Assembly (NCBI GenBank): GCA_030280995.1
Contig: JASXTE010000002.1
Location: forward strand, 20,093,683-20,157,682
Source: Hemileia vastatrix
Lineage: Eukaryota > Basidiomycota > Pucciniomycetes > Pucciniales > Zaghouaniaceae
Direction of reading: 5' to 3'
Length of the DNA stretch: 64,000 nucleotides
The position numbers and the translations under genes are program-made. Of this stretch, positions 1 through 13,339 are shown piece by piece (the stretch's first letter is position 1; each line of letters starts with the position of its first letter). The notes under the pieces are model-generated. The model saw only the letters and a list, made by a program, of their open reading frames with translations, did no database searches and had not been told where the DNA came from.

Positions 1-1668
1 ATGTTTTAAAACACCCTTTTCCTCCTCTACAAACACTTTGGATTTTTCTCTCAACAAAATCATTTGAAATAACAACTTTTTCTCTTCCTCTGATAATCAA
101 ACATCAGGACCAAAATTAACCACCTTCAACCTCTCCACAGTCACCCTAGCAGTTTCCACAAGTTCAGGAGGACTCTTCACCGGAGGAGTAAAGTACAGAT
201 TTCTTGATAAAGAATTTCTCTTAAAAGGAGGATTGGAATAGGCTCATTGAAAGGCCCAATATTCTGAGCTACCTTCTTGTATTTTGTCGCTCCACCTTTA
301 ACTTGAGGAATCTTCAGGAATTCTTCATCACCAGACCTGAAAAAAAATCCAATGTTCTCCCCATTTCTCACATGTGTTGCCAAGGTAATGTTTTTGAAAG
401 GCATAGAAGAAACCGTAGTGGTGCAAAATTGGGAGGAGTTACTTTTATTACCCAATCTCACCACTCCAAAGCTTTTATCTCATCCAGATCCTCATCTTCA
501 CTTCCATCTCCTAAATCTTCAAAACATGATTCCTCTTCAGAACCACATCTTCTAAAATTGTGCAGTTTAACCTCATTCTGAAGGCTCAAAAATTGATCTT
601 GATGATCTTCACAAAAATAAATTTTATCTTCTTTATTCATTATCTTTAGATTTTTTTCTTTATTATCTTGAATAATCTTGAAGTTTTTTTCTTGACCTGA
701 GAGCTGTTTGACAGCATGTAATAAAGAGGCTGTCTCATGATACCAACAGACCTTCCCAAGCTTTGTAAGCTGATCAAAATTCTTTTTTTGAGTTTTCTTC
801 TGACATAAAAAATAACCAGAGGTCTCCCCAATGCTCCTAGCTGTGGCCAAGATAATGTTTTTGAAAGGTGTAGGAGAAAATCTAGAGGTGCAGAATTTGG
901 AGGACTTAATTTTACTTCCCAATCTCACCACTACACAGATCATCCTCATATCTTTCAGTAAATATATGTAACGAATCTTCTTTTCAGTATTAGAGTAAAA
1001 AATAGTTGAAAATCTAAAGAAAGAAAAGGGACTTGACAAAAAACTTGACAAATACTTTCAGAGAAGAGAAATATTAAAAAGGGAAAGTTGTAGATCCACT
1101 TGGTATATTACCGAGGAAGCTGACCTAGTTCAAACTAGGATTTTCTCATCTTAGGGATAGGTTGCAGAACTACGGTGATCAGCCCTCATCACTCTAAAAA
1201 AGACAGACTCCTACTAGAGCCTTGGTCACACTCCAAAAAATCAGAGGCAGCTCCAACTTCCCTTCTTCTTCTGGAACAATCCATACACTGGCACATAGGT
1301 GACAAACCAGATCTTGTTTCCCAGCCCTCCTCACCAGGGGATGACAACCTAATATGGAGTCTCCTCTCATATTCACCAGTCAACTCTAGACTGATTCCAA
1401 CATCAAACTGATAACCAATTCTTTCCTGAAAATCTATCAAGAATGGCCCACTCAAGACAGCTTTCACTACCCCCTTAGAAGTATAAAAGTGAGCCTTCCA
1501 AGTGGCTCTACCAAAATCCAACTTAACAAACTCATACTTCCCCAAAAGTTCTGTGAAATGACTTCCTATCCCTCTTAAACTCCTGCCAATACCTGTCTTG
1601 ATGGGGAGGTCTAAATGAGTAGCCTCATACAAAGAAATCAGGCTTATTTGAGAACCTGAATCAATCAA
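1..1668 (-). pseudogene. Ty3/Gypsy pol N-terminal part (protease, linker, start of RT region), decayed
   Basis: Read on the minus strand, this begins with a retropepsin-like active site (ALIDSGSQISL near 1668) followed by a beta-rich protease-like stretch. After a linker it reaches a segment near 180-1 (SPPELVETARVTVERLKVV, then EEEKGVLK) that resembles the sequence just before reverse transcriptase in fungal Gypsy pol proteins. Frames are broken: the gag-like ORF upstream is shifted by one base relative to the protease at about 1668, and a TGA interrupts the frame near 90. The linker holds a duplicated motif (VVRLG..K..SS.FCT followed by PFKNI.LAT) at about 840-940 and 345-470. RT should continue left of the window. 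The retroelement identity is well supported; the clade is inferred. Confidence 0.65.
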
Positions 1669-3052
1669 TGCCCTTGCCTCCTTTCATTCAGGGTTACATT
1701 GACAAATCCCAAACGAGCAGAAAAATGAGTTTCTAACCCCTCACCAAATTTTTCAGCAGAATAACATATGTATTCCACTTCTCCAAAAGAAAACCTTCTC
1801 CTGGTCAAAAACTTTTTCTGTCTATCAGACAGCCTAGGACTGATAGCATACAATTTTTCATAAGTGAAGTAAAACTGATCCTGATTCATTCTCTTCAAAA
1901 CATAGTTCATAACATTATTTTGACCAGAAACAACTGGCTTCTTAAAATGAGCCCTGTGTTGAGCCACCTTGGTCCTAGATGATTCTTGAGGACCAGAGTG
2001 ACCAACAGATTTTCCATCAACAGGAACCAAACCAGATCCTTCTCCAGAACCTCTAACTCAAGAAGGCCTTTGCAATGAAACCAAAGGGACATCCTCCTCA
2101 GAGCCAGAATCCACACCCATTGGCATTCAATAACCATTAAAACCCAATTCACCGAGACTAGGAGGGCCCATATCTGCCATACCCTTCTGCATATTATACA
2201 GCTCTTCTTTTCTGTATTTCCTCCTAGCTGCACTCAGCTTAGGATTTACCTTGGAAGCCTTAGGCTTTGGTTGGGCCTAAGAGCTGATCTTGGGCCTTCC
2301 TACCTTTACAGCTCCAACATCATAAACACCAGCTAAAAACTCTCCACTTGACTAGCCACCACAAGAATACAACTTCAAACCACAAAATGATGAAGTAAAT
2401 GAAACCCTGTTGGCCTCCTTCCCCCTCCATTTTCCATCATCTCCCTCTTTACCAAAAGGAGATGCCTCATTTGGCAGCTCCTCTAACCTTTGCCTCCTTG
2501 TTTCATTGTACCTTCTCCTCACCAAATCAACATGAGCCTGACCATCACTAGGACTCATAAAAGATTCATCAGGGAATTAAAAACTTTCCCATCAGCCTCC
2601 ACTTTTCCTTCAGACACATCCCTGTTCAAGGCCCAACCATCATTGGATTTGTGGCCCATACTACTACAGTAAGAGAAAACCCAAGAATTACTCTACCACC
2701 AGACTTCCATTCAAAATCCCTAGGCTGAGTAGGTGGCTTGTTGGCTTTCTGAGCCTCCTGAACAAAAATATGAAGATTTTTTGTCAGATAAGCCAGCTGT
2801 TTCACTACAGGATCCACCTCTTTAGCCTTTTTCTGGGGCATTCCCTTTACTTTCACACTCAATTTTCTTCCTAGAATCCTCTACATCCCTGGCAATGGCT
2901 TCACTAACTTTTCTAATATACTTGGTGTTAGTCCCTTGAAAGGTTTCCAATGCCAATAATTTAAGGTGGTCCTCCACAAATTCCTTGACCACAGAAAGAG
3001 AAGGTAACATCTCACCACGGGAAATCTGGGGGTGAACTGCTAGCAGTTCCCT
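1665..3052 (-). pseudogene. Ty3/Gypsy gag C-terminal part, decayed
   Basis: Minus-strand coding remnants in several frames sit directly upstream of the protease. They include a conserved start (LPSLSVVKEFVEDHLKLLAL, about 3007-2948) and a coiled, lysine-rich stretch. Near 2650 there is a degenerate zinc knuckle in which a Cys, a Gly-His and following Ser-Asn can be read but the last Cys is lost. The Gag part ends in NQDQFYFTYEKLYAISPRL before the protease frame. At least three frame changes and stops show it is dead. Its N-terminal half appears to lie 11 kb away at 14167-14875, in the right order and on the same strand, as if an insertion had split the gene at about 3015-3052. Confidence 0.6.
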
Positions 3053-3060
3053 CTATTTGA
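3000..3060. repeat. Left arm of a large inverted repeat (partner 14140-14192)
   Basis: The block CACCACGGGAAATCTG-GGGGTGAA-TGCTAGCA-CCCTCT on the plus strand here is repeated in reverse complement at about 14143-14180 with only a few differences. The similarity fades gradually to either side. It marks the edges of the ~11 kb segment separating the two halves of the gag pseudogene. No clear direct target duplication could be fixed, because the flanks themselves are part of the inverted similarity. Confidence 0.6.
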
Positions 3061-3339
3061 AACTATCAGGAATTTGTCAGGAAACTGTTGGGTAACCATC
3101 CTGAAACTGTCAGAAATATGTTTTTAAATCTGATGAAAAAACATTGAAAAAATAAACTGTCACAGATTGAATCCAGAACAATCTCTCCTTGAGCAGAGCT
3201 TAGGAACCACATTGAACATCAGTTAATCTCAGGTTTGGCAAAAGGTTGAACAACATCACTTAGCATACCTTAATATTCAAATATTAAACTTGAATATATG
3301 TTGCGTGTATGATATAGATGCATATGCATTTGAATTTGC

Positions 3340-3780
3340 ATGGTGGATACTTATTCCATGTTAAAAATTGATGTGAAATGCCTATCTAAAGTGTATGCAT
3401 AATGACTATGAAGAATAAATATGCATAACAAACCTGCATAAAATATGCATAAAAAATATGCATAGTGATTTTGCATAAAAAATATGCATATTGAATATGC
3501 ATAAAAAATATGCATATTGAATATGCATAAAAAATATGCATATTGAATATGCATTAAAAATATGCATATTGAATATGCAAAAAAAAGGTGCATATATGTA
3601 TATGAATAAAATATATTAATATGCATATAAATCTGTATAATGAATATGCATATGCATATCCATAAATATGCATAATGATTGAAAAATGCAAAAAAATGAT
3701 GCTTAACGAGTATATTTTATGCATAAATAGAAATATGCAATATGAATTCATATTGCATACAGATAACACTGGCAAACCAA
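3340..3780. repeat. ATGCAT-rich minisatellite
   Basis: ATGCATA recurs many times. Between about 3470 and 3575 a unit of about 26 bp (ATGCATATTGAAT followed by ATGCATAAAAAAT) is repeated nearly exactly three to four times, and it degenerates on both sides. The open frames here are low-complexity by-products and are not genes. Confidence 0.75.
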
Positions 3781-4339
3781 CTTGACCAAAACTCATACTA
3801 AATTTTCATTCTGGACTAAAGGTGTGAGGGAAGGAAGAAAAACAGTCCAACGTTAGAAAAATGCTACATGCACTCATTTTGTAGCAGAGCAAATGAGAAG
3901 TGCTGAATTATGGTTGGTGCCCATAATTTAGTATGATATCATAATTTTATTTAATTGTTTTCAATATTGAAAAGACTTTAGGTTGGTTGGTATGGATCTA
4001 GCTGTGCCAGGGTCTATTCTAATTATTTTAACAATTTCTTAATAATTAATGGGTTTTAATACAAAAACAGGTTGTATTTTTTGTGGGATATTTGATATGA
4101 TAAGGTCTTTTGTAAAAAAAACTTATATTGTTCAAAAATATTCCTGAATCAGATGTGGGATAATCACTACAAAAAATTGTAGTACTGTGGGCAATAAAAT
4201 ATATGCACAAGCAGTAAAGAAAGGACTGAGTGAACCCTTTTTGTGCAGTGGGAATCATTAGAGTGGAATTGTGGATGAAAAATATAATTCATTATTACTA
4301 TTTTATTTAATCAATAAATTTATAATATTAAAAAGAACT

Positions 4340-7300
4340 ATTGATTAATTGGTATTTGACCTTTGTGCCTCACTCATATTTATCATTTGATTGATTTTTT
4401 GTCACCATTATGTTATTAATATTACAAGTATAGCAAACACTTGTGTGCCCAATGCATACCGGGTGATGTTACACCTTTTATGATATTATTAAATAAAGGT
4501 AAAAAAATATGAAAATGATTTGTTTTACAAAAAATAAATTGATATACAAAAGCAATATGAGGGATAAAAAGGTAAAATTAAAGGAAGCAAATGTGAAATA
4601 AAAAATTAAAAAAAAATTACTGCCATCAAAAGCAAGTAGACATGTTGGGGTGAATGCTCACCAGTGGCACTAAACTTGGACTATAATTGCTTTTTTGAAA
4701 AACAAAAAAGTGCCAATCTGAGGTTTAACAAAACTTCAGCAGAACCATTTAGCCATATCAAACAACTTCTAGTGCAATGATTGAGAGAGAATTGATCACA
4801 CCAGACTGCATGTGACAAAAAGTGTCCAGCACAAGTTCGGCCGAACTTGTGCTGGACACATTTATGACGGAGAGTAGCTAGGGTAGAATTTTTCTTCAGT
4901 TAATCTGGTATTTCTTATAAACATGGTTATTGGTACTTGATCTTTGTTCCTCACTCATATATATCATTTGATTAATTTATTGTCACCATTATATAATTAA
5001 TATTATAAGTAGTGCCCAACACATACCGGGTGATGTTACACCTTTTATAATATTATTAAATAAAGGTAAAAAAATATGAAAATGATTTGTTTTACAAAAA
5101 ATAAATTGATATACAAAAGCAATATGAGGGATAAAAAGGTAAAATTAATCTCAAAGAGATCAATTATGAAAAACAAAATACTAGTAAAATTCTTGCTCTC
5201 AAGAGCCAGTAGAAGTGTTGAAAAAAATGGGAGCCATCAGGGCTAAATTGTAATAAGTGACCTTTTTATTAAAGATAAAAAATTATACACCTGAGGTTGG
5301 GAAGAACAACAGGTGGATGATTCAGCTAAACAAAACAACTTGTAGTGAAGTTTAATAAAAAAATGTTTTTTTGTTGCCATATAGAGAATTGATCCCATCT
5401 GACTGCATGTGACCAAAAGTGTCCAGCACAAGTTTGGCCAATTTTGTGCTGGACACATTTATTACAGAGAGTAGCTAGGGTAGAATTTTTCTTCAGTTAA
5501 TCTGGTATTTCTTATAAACATGTCCATTGGTACTTGATCTTTGTGCCTCACTCATATATATCATTTGATTAATTTATTTTCACCATTATATTATTAATAT
5601 TATAGGTATAGAAAAAACTCATGTGCCAAATGCATACCAGGTGATGTTACACCTTTTATAATATTATGAAATAAAAGTAAAAAAATATAAAAATGATTAG
5701 CTTTACAATAATTTAAATAGATATTAAAAAAAAGAGAAATAAAAAAGTAAAATTAATCTCAAAGAGATCAATTATGAAAAAAAATACTAGTAAACTTCTT
5801 TCTCTCAAGAGCCAGTAGAAGTGTTGAAACAAATGGGAGCCATCAGGGCTAAATTTTAATAAGTGTCCTTTTTTTATAAAGATAAAAAATTATACACCTG
5901 AGGTTGGGAAGAACGACAGGTGGATGATTCAGCTAAACAAAACTACTTGTAGTGACGTTTAATAAAAAAATGTTTTTTGTTGCCATAGAGAGAATTGATC
6001 CCATCTGACTGCACGTGACCAAAAGTGTCCAGCACAAGTTCGGCTGAACTTGTGCTGGAAACTTTTATGATGGAGAGTAGCTTGGGTGGAAATTTTCTTC
6101 AGTTCCTTCATCTTGTATTTCTCATAAACATGTCTACTGGTATTTGATCAGTCTGTATCTTTCATATTTATCATCCAATCAATATTTCATCACCATTATA
6201 TTATTAATGTTATTAGTATAGGAAAAACTTGTGTGCCAAATGCATACCATGTGAAGTTATACCTTCAATAATTTTTTAAAATAGACATAAATAAATATGG
6301 AAAGGATTAGTTTTACAAAAATTAAATAAAAATTAAAAATTAAAAAGAGGAATAAAAGAGTAAAATAAAATTCAAAGAGATCAAATATGAAAAAAATACT
6401 AGTAAAATTCCTGCTATCAAGAGCCAGTAGAGGTGTTAAAGCAAATGGGAGCCATCAGGGCTTAATTGTAATAAGTGACCTTTTCGTTAAAGATAAAAAA
6501 TTATACACCTGATATTGGGCAGAACAGCAGGTGGATGATTCAGCTGAACTAAACTACTTCTAGTGAAATTTGATAAAAAAAATTTTTTGTTGCCATACAG
6601 AGAATTGATCCCATCTGACTGCACATGACCAAAAGTGTCCAGCACAAGTTCGGCCAAACTTGTGCTGGACACTTCTATGATGGAGAGTGGCTGGGTTAGA
6701 ATTTTTTTTCAGTTCATCTGGTATTTCTTACAAAAATTTCTACTAGTATTTTATCTTTGTGCCTCACTCATACATATTGTTTGATTAATTTTTTGTCTTA
6801 ATTATATTATTAATTATATAAGTATAGCAAAAAATCGTGTGCCAAATGCATACTGAGTGATGTTACACCTTTTATAATATTATTAAATAAATGTATAAAG
6901 ATATTAAAATAATTTATTTTCAAAATTATTAATTTATATCCAAAAGCAATATGAGGAATAAAAAATTAAGTTAAAGGGATCAAATATGAAAAAGAAATCC
7001 AAGTATTATTCCTAATATCAAAGGCCAGTAGCGATGTTGAAGCAAATGAGAGACATCAGGGATTAATTGTACTAAATTGACTGTTTTTTAAAGATAAAAA
7101 ATTGTGTACCTGTGGTTTGGATGAACTCTAGGTGGATAATTCAGCTATATCAAACTACATCTAGTGAATTTTCTTATCAAATAATTTTTTTCATTGCCAT
7201 AGAGAGAATTGATCCCATCTGACTGCACCTGAACAAAAGTGTCCAGCACAAGTTCAGCCGAACTTGTGCTGGACACTTTTATGATGGAGAGTAGCTAGGG

Positions 7301-10300
7301 TGGAAGTGTTTATCAGTACATCAGTTTTTTGTTTTTCACATTTCTATTGGTTTTTTAACTTTTTTTTATCATTCATATTTATCTTATAATTAATTTTTTG
7401 TCACCATATATATTATTAATGTTTCTAGTATAACAAAAACCTGCATGCCAAATGCAAAATTGGTGATGTTACACCTTTAATAATATTATTATATAAAGTT
7501 AAAAAAATATGAATATGTTTAGTTTTTAAAAAAATAAATTGATATTTAAAATTAAAAAGAGTAATAGAAAAGTAAAATGAAAATAAATGGGATCAAATAC
7601 GAAATAAATAATACAAGTAAAATTTTACTATCAAGAGCCAGAAGTGGTGTTAGGACAGTTGGGGACCCCTAGGTCAAGACTTGGTCTAAACTTACTTTTA
7701 TGCATAGCTAACAAATTTTGACCTGAGGTTTGGACAGACTTCCAGGGGACAATTTTACAATATTAAACATTCTTTACTTCAATAATTGAGTGAAATATCA
7801 TTTTCATTGCCATAGAGAGAATTTATCTCATATGACTTCATGCAACCAAAAGTGTCCAGCACAAGTTCGGCCGAACTTGTGCTGGACACTTTTATAATTG
7901 AGAGTAGGCATACAGCAAATCTTCTTAAACTCAAAAGAGATTTCTTATAAACATTTCCACTGGTATTTGATCTTTCTGTGTCATTTAAATTTACCATTTG
8001 ATTAATTTTTTATCATCATTATATTATTAACTTTTTTACTATAGTAATAACTTGTGTGAAAAATGCATACCAGGTGGTGTTCCACCTTTAATCATACATT
8101 ATTAAATAAAGGTATAAGAGTATGAAAATTATTTATTTTAAAAATTAAAAATTGATATCCAAAGCAATATGAGTAATAAAAAAGTAAAATAAAAGGGATA
8201 TAATAAGAAAAAAAATCTAAGGAAAATTCCCACTATCACTAACAAGTAGAGGTGTTAGATCAAATGTGCACCACCAGGGCTAAACTTGGACTATATTTTC
8301 TTTTTTGTTAAACCAAATAAAGTGTCCTGATGAGTTTTGAAAAATAATCAGGAGGACATTTTGGCAATATCAAACTACTTATTGTGCAATGATTGAGCAA
8401 AATGTCATTTTCATTTCCATAGAGTAAATTAATCCCATCTGACTGCATGCAACCAAAAGTGTACAGCACAAGTTTGGCTGAACTTATGCTGGACACTTTT
8501 ATGATGGTGAGTATCTAGGGTGCAGGTCTTCTTCAGTTCATCAGGTATTGCTTATAAACAAATCCACTTGTATATGATCTTTCTGTGTCATTAATATTTA
8601 TCATTTGATTCATTGTTTTTCACCATTATACTATTAATAATATTAGTATTGAAAAAAATTATAAGCCAAATGAATACTGGGAGATGCTACATCTTTAATA
8701 ATCTTATTAAATAAAAGTAAAAAAAAATATGAAAAGTATTAGTTTTACAATAAATAAATTAATATTTGAAAGCAAAAAGAGGAATAAAAAAGTAAAATAA
8801 AAGTGATTAAATATGAAATTAAACATTCAAATAAAATTTCTGCCATCAATGAAAATTTAAGTTTTCAGACCAAAATTGCACCACCAGTTCTAGATTTGGA
8901 ATATATTTTCATTTTTTTAAATTAATAAAATTTTCCACCTGAGGTTTTCAAAAAAATCAGGAGGATAGTATAACAGTATAGAACTACTTCTTGTGCAATT
9001 ATTGAGCAAAAATTCATTTTAACTTCCATTAATTAAATTTATCCCATCTGACTGCATGCAACCAAAAGTGTCCAGCACAAGCTCAGCTGAACTTGTGCTG
9101 GACACTTTTATGATGGAGAGTAGCTAGGGTGCAAGTCTTCTTCAGTTAATCTTATATTCATTTTAAAAATTTCTATGGGTATTTGATCATTCTGTGTCAT
9201 CCATATTTATTATTTGATTATTTTTTAGTCACCATTATATTATTAATGTTTTTAGTATAGAAAAAACATGTATACTGAATGTACACTGTGTGATTTTACA
9301 ACTTTAATAATATTATATAATAAATGTAAAAAAATGTGAAAGTTATCAGTTTTACCAAAATAAAATTGATATTTAAAAGCTAAAGGATAAATAAAAGGGT
9401 AAAATTAAAATTAAAGAGATCAAACATGAAATAAAGATATAAAGTATAATTTCTGCTATCATGAGCCAGTAGAGGCTTCAGAAAAAATGGGCACCATCAT
9501 AGATTAACATGGATCAAATTTACTTTTTACCAAAGTAAAAAATTGTCTACCTTAGGTTTGGACAAACTTCTGGGGACAATTTTTCCATATAAAACTACTT
9601 TCAGTGCAATGATGGAGTGATCATTCAGTCTCATTTCCATAAAAAGAATTGATTGCATTTGACAGCATGAAACCAAAAGTGTCCAGCACAAGTTTGGCCA
9701 AACTTGTGCTGGACACTTTTATCATGGAGAGTAGCCAGGGTGCAAGTCATTTTAAATCATCTGGAATTTCTTATAAACTTGTCCACTGTTATTAAATCTT
9801 TGTGCCTCACTCAAATTTATCAATTGATTAATTTTTTGTCACCATTATATTATTAATATTATCAGTATAGCAAAAACTTGTGTGCCAAATGAATACTGGG
9901 TGATGTTACACCTTTTATAATATTATTAAATAAAGGTAAAAAAATATGAAAATGATTTATTTTACAAAAAATAAACTTCTATCCAAAAGCAATATGAGAG
10001 GAATAAAGTAAAATAAAAGAAATCAAAGATGAAAATTAAAATCCAAGTTAAATTCCTGCCATAAACAGAAAAAAGAGATGTTGAATTGAATTAGCACAAC
10101 CATGGCTAAACTTGCACTAAATTTTATTTTTTTTAAAAATAAAAAAAAAATCCACTTGATCTTTACCAAAACTTCAGCATGAAAATTTTGCCATATCAAA
10201 CTACTTCTAGTGTAATTTTTTATCAAAAATTTATCTTCATTTCCATAGAGAGAATTGCTCCCATCTGACTGCACCTGACCATAAGTGTCCAGCACAAGTT

Positions 10301-12110
10301 CAGCCGAACTTGTGCTGGAGACTTTTATGATGGAGAGTAGCTAGGGTAGACTTTTTCTTCATTTCATCTAGTATTTCTTACAAACATGTCTACTGGTATT
10401 TTATCTTTGTTCCTCACTCATAAATATCATTTGATTAATTTTTGGTTGCCATTATATTATTAATTTTATAAGTATAGAAAAAACTCATGTGCCAAATGCA
10501 TACCAGGTGATGTTATGCCATTTATAATATTATTAAATAAATGTATAAAAATATGAAAATGGTTTATTTTAAAAATTATTAATTCATATCCAAAAGCAAT
10601 ATTAGGAATAAAAAATTAAGTTAAAGGGATCAAATATGAAAAAAGAAATCCAAGTAATATTCCCACTATCAAAGGCCAGTAGAGGTGTTGAAGCAAATGA
10701 GAGCCATAAGGGATAAATTGTACTAAATTGACTTTTTTTTAAAGATAAAAAATTGTGCACCTGTGGTTTGGATGAACTCTGGGTAGAAAATTTGGCTATG
10801 TAAAACTACTTCTAGTGAAGTTTTTTATCAAATAATTTTTTTCATTGCCATAGCAAGAATTGATCTCATATGACTGCACCTGACCAAAAGTGTCCAGCAC
10901 AAGTTCGGCCGAACTTGTGCTAAACACTTTTTTGATGGTGAGTATCTAGGGTGCAGCTCTTCTTCAGTGCAACTGGTATTTTTTTGAAAAATAAACAATG
11001 GTATTTGATCTTTCTGTTTTATTAATATTTTATCATTTGATCTATTTTTTGTCACCAGTATATTATTATTTTTATTAGTATAGCAAAAAAACATGTGCCA
11101 AATGCTTACAGGGTGATGTTGAACCTTTAATAATTTTATTAAATACAAGTAAATAATTATGAAAGTGATTTGTTTTACATAAAATTAATTGATATCTAAA
11201 AAAAAGGGATAAAAAGAAATAGGTTTAATAAAAGGGATTTTATATGAAATTAAAAATTCAAGCTAAATGCCTACTTTCAAGGCTCAGAAGAGGTGTTGGA
11301 TAAAATGGGAATCATCAGGATTAAAATTGTACTTAATTTGATTTTTTAAAAAACTAAATGAAGTTTTCAACTGATTTTTTTCCAATATTTAGTTGGACAC
11401 TTTGTCTATATCAAATTACTTCTAGTACCATGATTGACCAAATTAAATCCTCATTTCCATATGCAGAATTGATCCCATATGGCTGGACCAGGCCAAAGGT
11501 GTCAACCACAAGTTTGAGAATTCTTCTGGTGGACACTTTTATGATGGACAGTAGTAGGGTGCAAGTCTTCTTTAGTTAATATAGTATTCCTCATAAACAT
11601 TTCCAACTTATTTTTGGCCAAAAATCAGGTGAAAAGTTTGTCCATATCAAATTACTTCTAATGCCATGATTGACTAAAAATTGATTCTCATTGCCATATA
11701 GAGAGTTGATCCCATATGACTGGATCTTGAAAAATTGTCACCACAATTTTTGATAAACTTAAGTTTGAAAATTTTATGATGGAAAGTAATTGCAAGTCTT
11801 CTTCATTTCATCAAGTAATCCTCATAAAAATTTCCACCTGTATTTTGGCCAAACTTCAGGTGGACACTTTGGCCATATTAAATTAATTCTAGTTCCATGT
11901 TGATAAAAAACTGATACTTATTGCCATATATAGATATTAAACCCATCAGACTGTTACTTTCCAAAAGTGTCTACCTTAATTATGGCTAAACCTCAGTTGG
12001 ACACTTTTATGATTCAGAGTAGCTAGGGCAAAAGTATTCTTCAGTAAATTTGGTATTCATAATAAATTTATCCTCCTGAAGTTTAGCCTAACTTCATGTC
12101 ATCCAGGCTA
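4340..12110. repeat. Satellite array, ~606 bp monomer with a central palindrome
   Basis: A monomer of about 600-615 bp is repeated head to tail. Each copy carries the half-site GTGTCCAGCACAAGTTCGG followed by its own reverse complement. The palindrome centres fall near 4840, 5437, 6043, 6653, 7255, 7870, 8477, 9086, 9697, 10303 and 10908, so spacing is 597-615 bp. Degenerate or shortened copies lie near 11510, 11740 and 11990. Other shared landmarks are the phrase TTGATCCCATCTGACTGCA just before the palindrome, ATGATGGAGAGTAGCTAGGGT just after it, and GGTGATGTTACACCTTTTAT between palindromes. The short open frames are monomer by-products. No gene was seen. Confidence 0.93.
7848..7893. repeat. 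46 bp perfect palindrome (best copy in the satellite)
   Basis: The left arm is AAAAGTGTCCAGCACAAG then TTCGG, and the right arm is its exact reverse complement with no spacer, centred between 7870 and 7871. The core GGCC is an uninterrupted dyad. Other monomers keep 34-38 bp of this palindrome, and several mismatches in one arm are matched by changes in the other (TTTGG/CCAAA in the 9697 copy). Confidence 0.95.
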
Positions 12111-13330
12111 TTCAAGGAGCCCAGTAAATGATGTGTTACCTTATAGAACCTGAAAGAGGGCGTATGAATTGTATTTAATGTATATAAATTAATATTTTAT
12201 TGCATAATAAAATTATATAAATATCTTATTACATATAAGTCTTATATTGATTTTATTGTTTATATAAATTTTATGCATTTAAATTAAACATAATATATTT
12301 TATATTCTACAAATAATGGCGCATTTCTATGTATTTAATAATTATAAATAATTAATTAATTAATTATAAACATATATTATAATTATAAGTGTAAAATTGA
12401 CTTATAATGTAATTAAATTAATTAATTAAATTTATATATTAAATTAAACCTTTCATATATTATTAAACAGAAATATTGGGCGCTTTTCTGAATCATAATT
12501 TTGTCATCAAATTATTAAACAAGTTAAAACACTTTATTAAATAAATTATTAATGTTTTATTCTAAAAATTAGTGATTTTGTTAAAATAAATACTTGTTTT
12601 AAATTAAAAGAGTTATTACACTAATAAAAATAGTTAAAATAATTAATCACTCATGTTTTATACTAAATTAATTAATTACACTATTTTTATGTGTTAAAAT
12701 AGTTCACTTTTATGTTTCACTTAAAATTGGTTTTTAAATAAAGGGTTATCAGACATGTTTTAAATTATATTAGTTGTTTTTATGTGTCTCAAGCTTATTT
12801 AATTACTTCATAATCTTATTGTAACTGTTTGGGATTAAATTGGTGGATTTTAGGCTCTTACTCATGTGTCTTAGTTAATTGTATCATGGGTTTCCCCTTA
12901 CACTTACTCAAAATTAGTTACATATTATTTTTGTTTGTATATACATTAATGTGGCGCTTCAGAGGGCCCCTTGCCTATATAAAGGCCTTGGGTAACCCCC
13001 TGTAGCCTCACCACTTATTACTTACTTTATTTTTATTATTAATTTTATTATTAATTACAAATGTTATACTTATAATAGTTTTTATTATGGCACTTTCTTG
13101 CCTTTGAAATCTAGTATATATTATGCATATAAAGGTTGCTTTAAGATCATTTAATATTAGTATTTGTTACTTAAGCAGAGAGAATAAAAAACTTACCATG
13201 TATCATCCCATAAATATCTTGTTATAAGTTCTTGTAATTCCCCAGACCAGTTTTGTCAATTGATTGTTGTTACTGTCTTTTCTTTCTTTTCCTCTTTTCC
13301 TTTTTATTTTTATTCTTCTTCTTCTATTTT
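12111..13330. other. AT-rich stretch without genes; possible LTR-derived promoter
   Basis: No coding sequence is recognisable. The stretch is rich in TAAT and ATTA runs. A TATA-like sequence (CCTATATAAAGGCC, about 12974-12987) with GC-richer DNA around it looks like an LTR promoter, but no second LTR copy was found in the window. A pyrimidine tract (TTCTTTTC type) runs from about 13275 to 13340. Confidence 0.4.
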
Positions 13331-13339
13331 TCTCCTTCT

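Noticed and set aside
3351..3796. Tyr/Ile/Phe-rich minus-strand ORFs
   Set aside because: By-products of the ATGCAT minisatellite.
5243..8496. Repeated minus-strand ORFs with Cys/Trp-containing starts (CPAQNWPNLCWTLL, SSTSLAELVLDTFG and similar)
   Set aside because: They are the palindrome and its flank of the satellite monomer read in different frames; lengths and frames vary between monomers.
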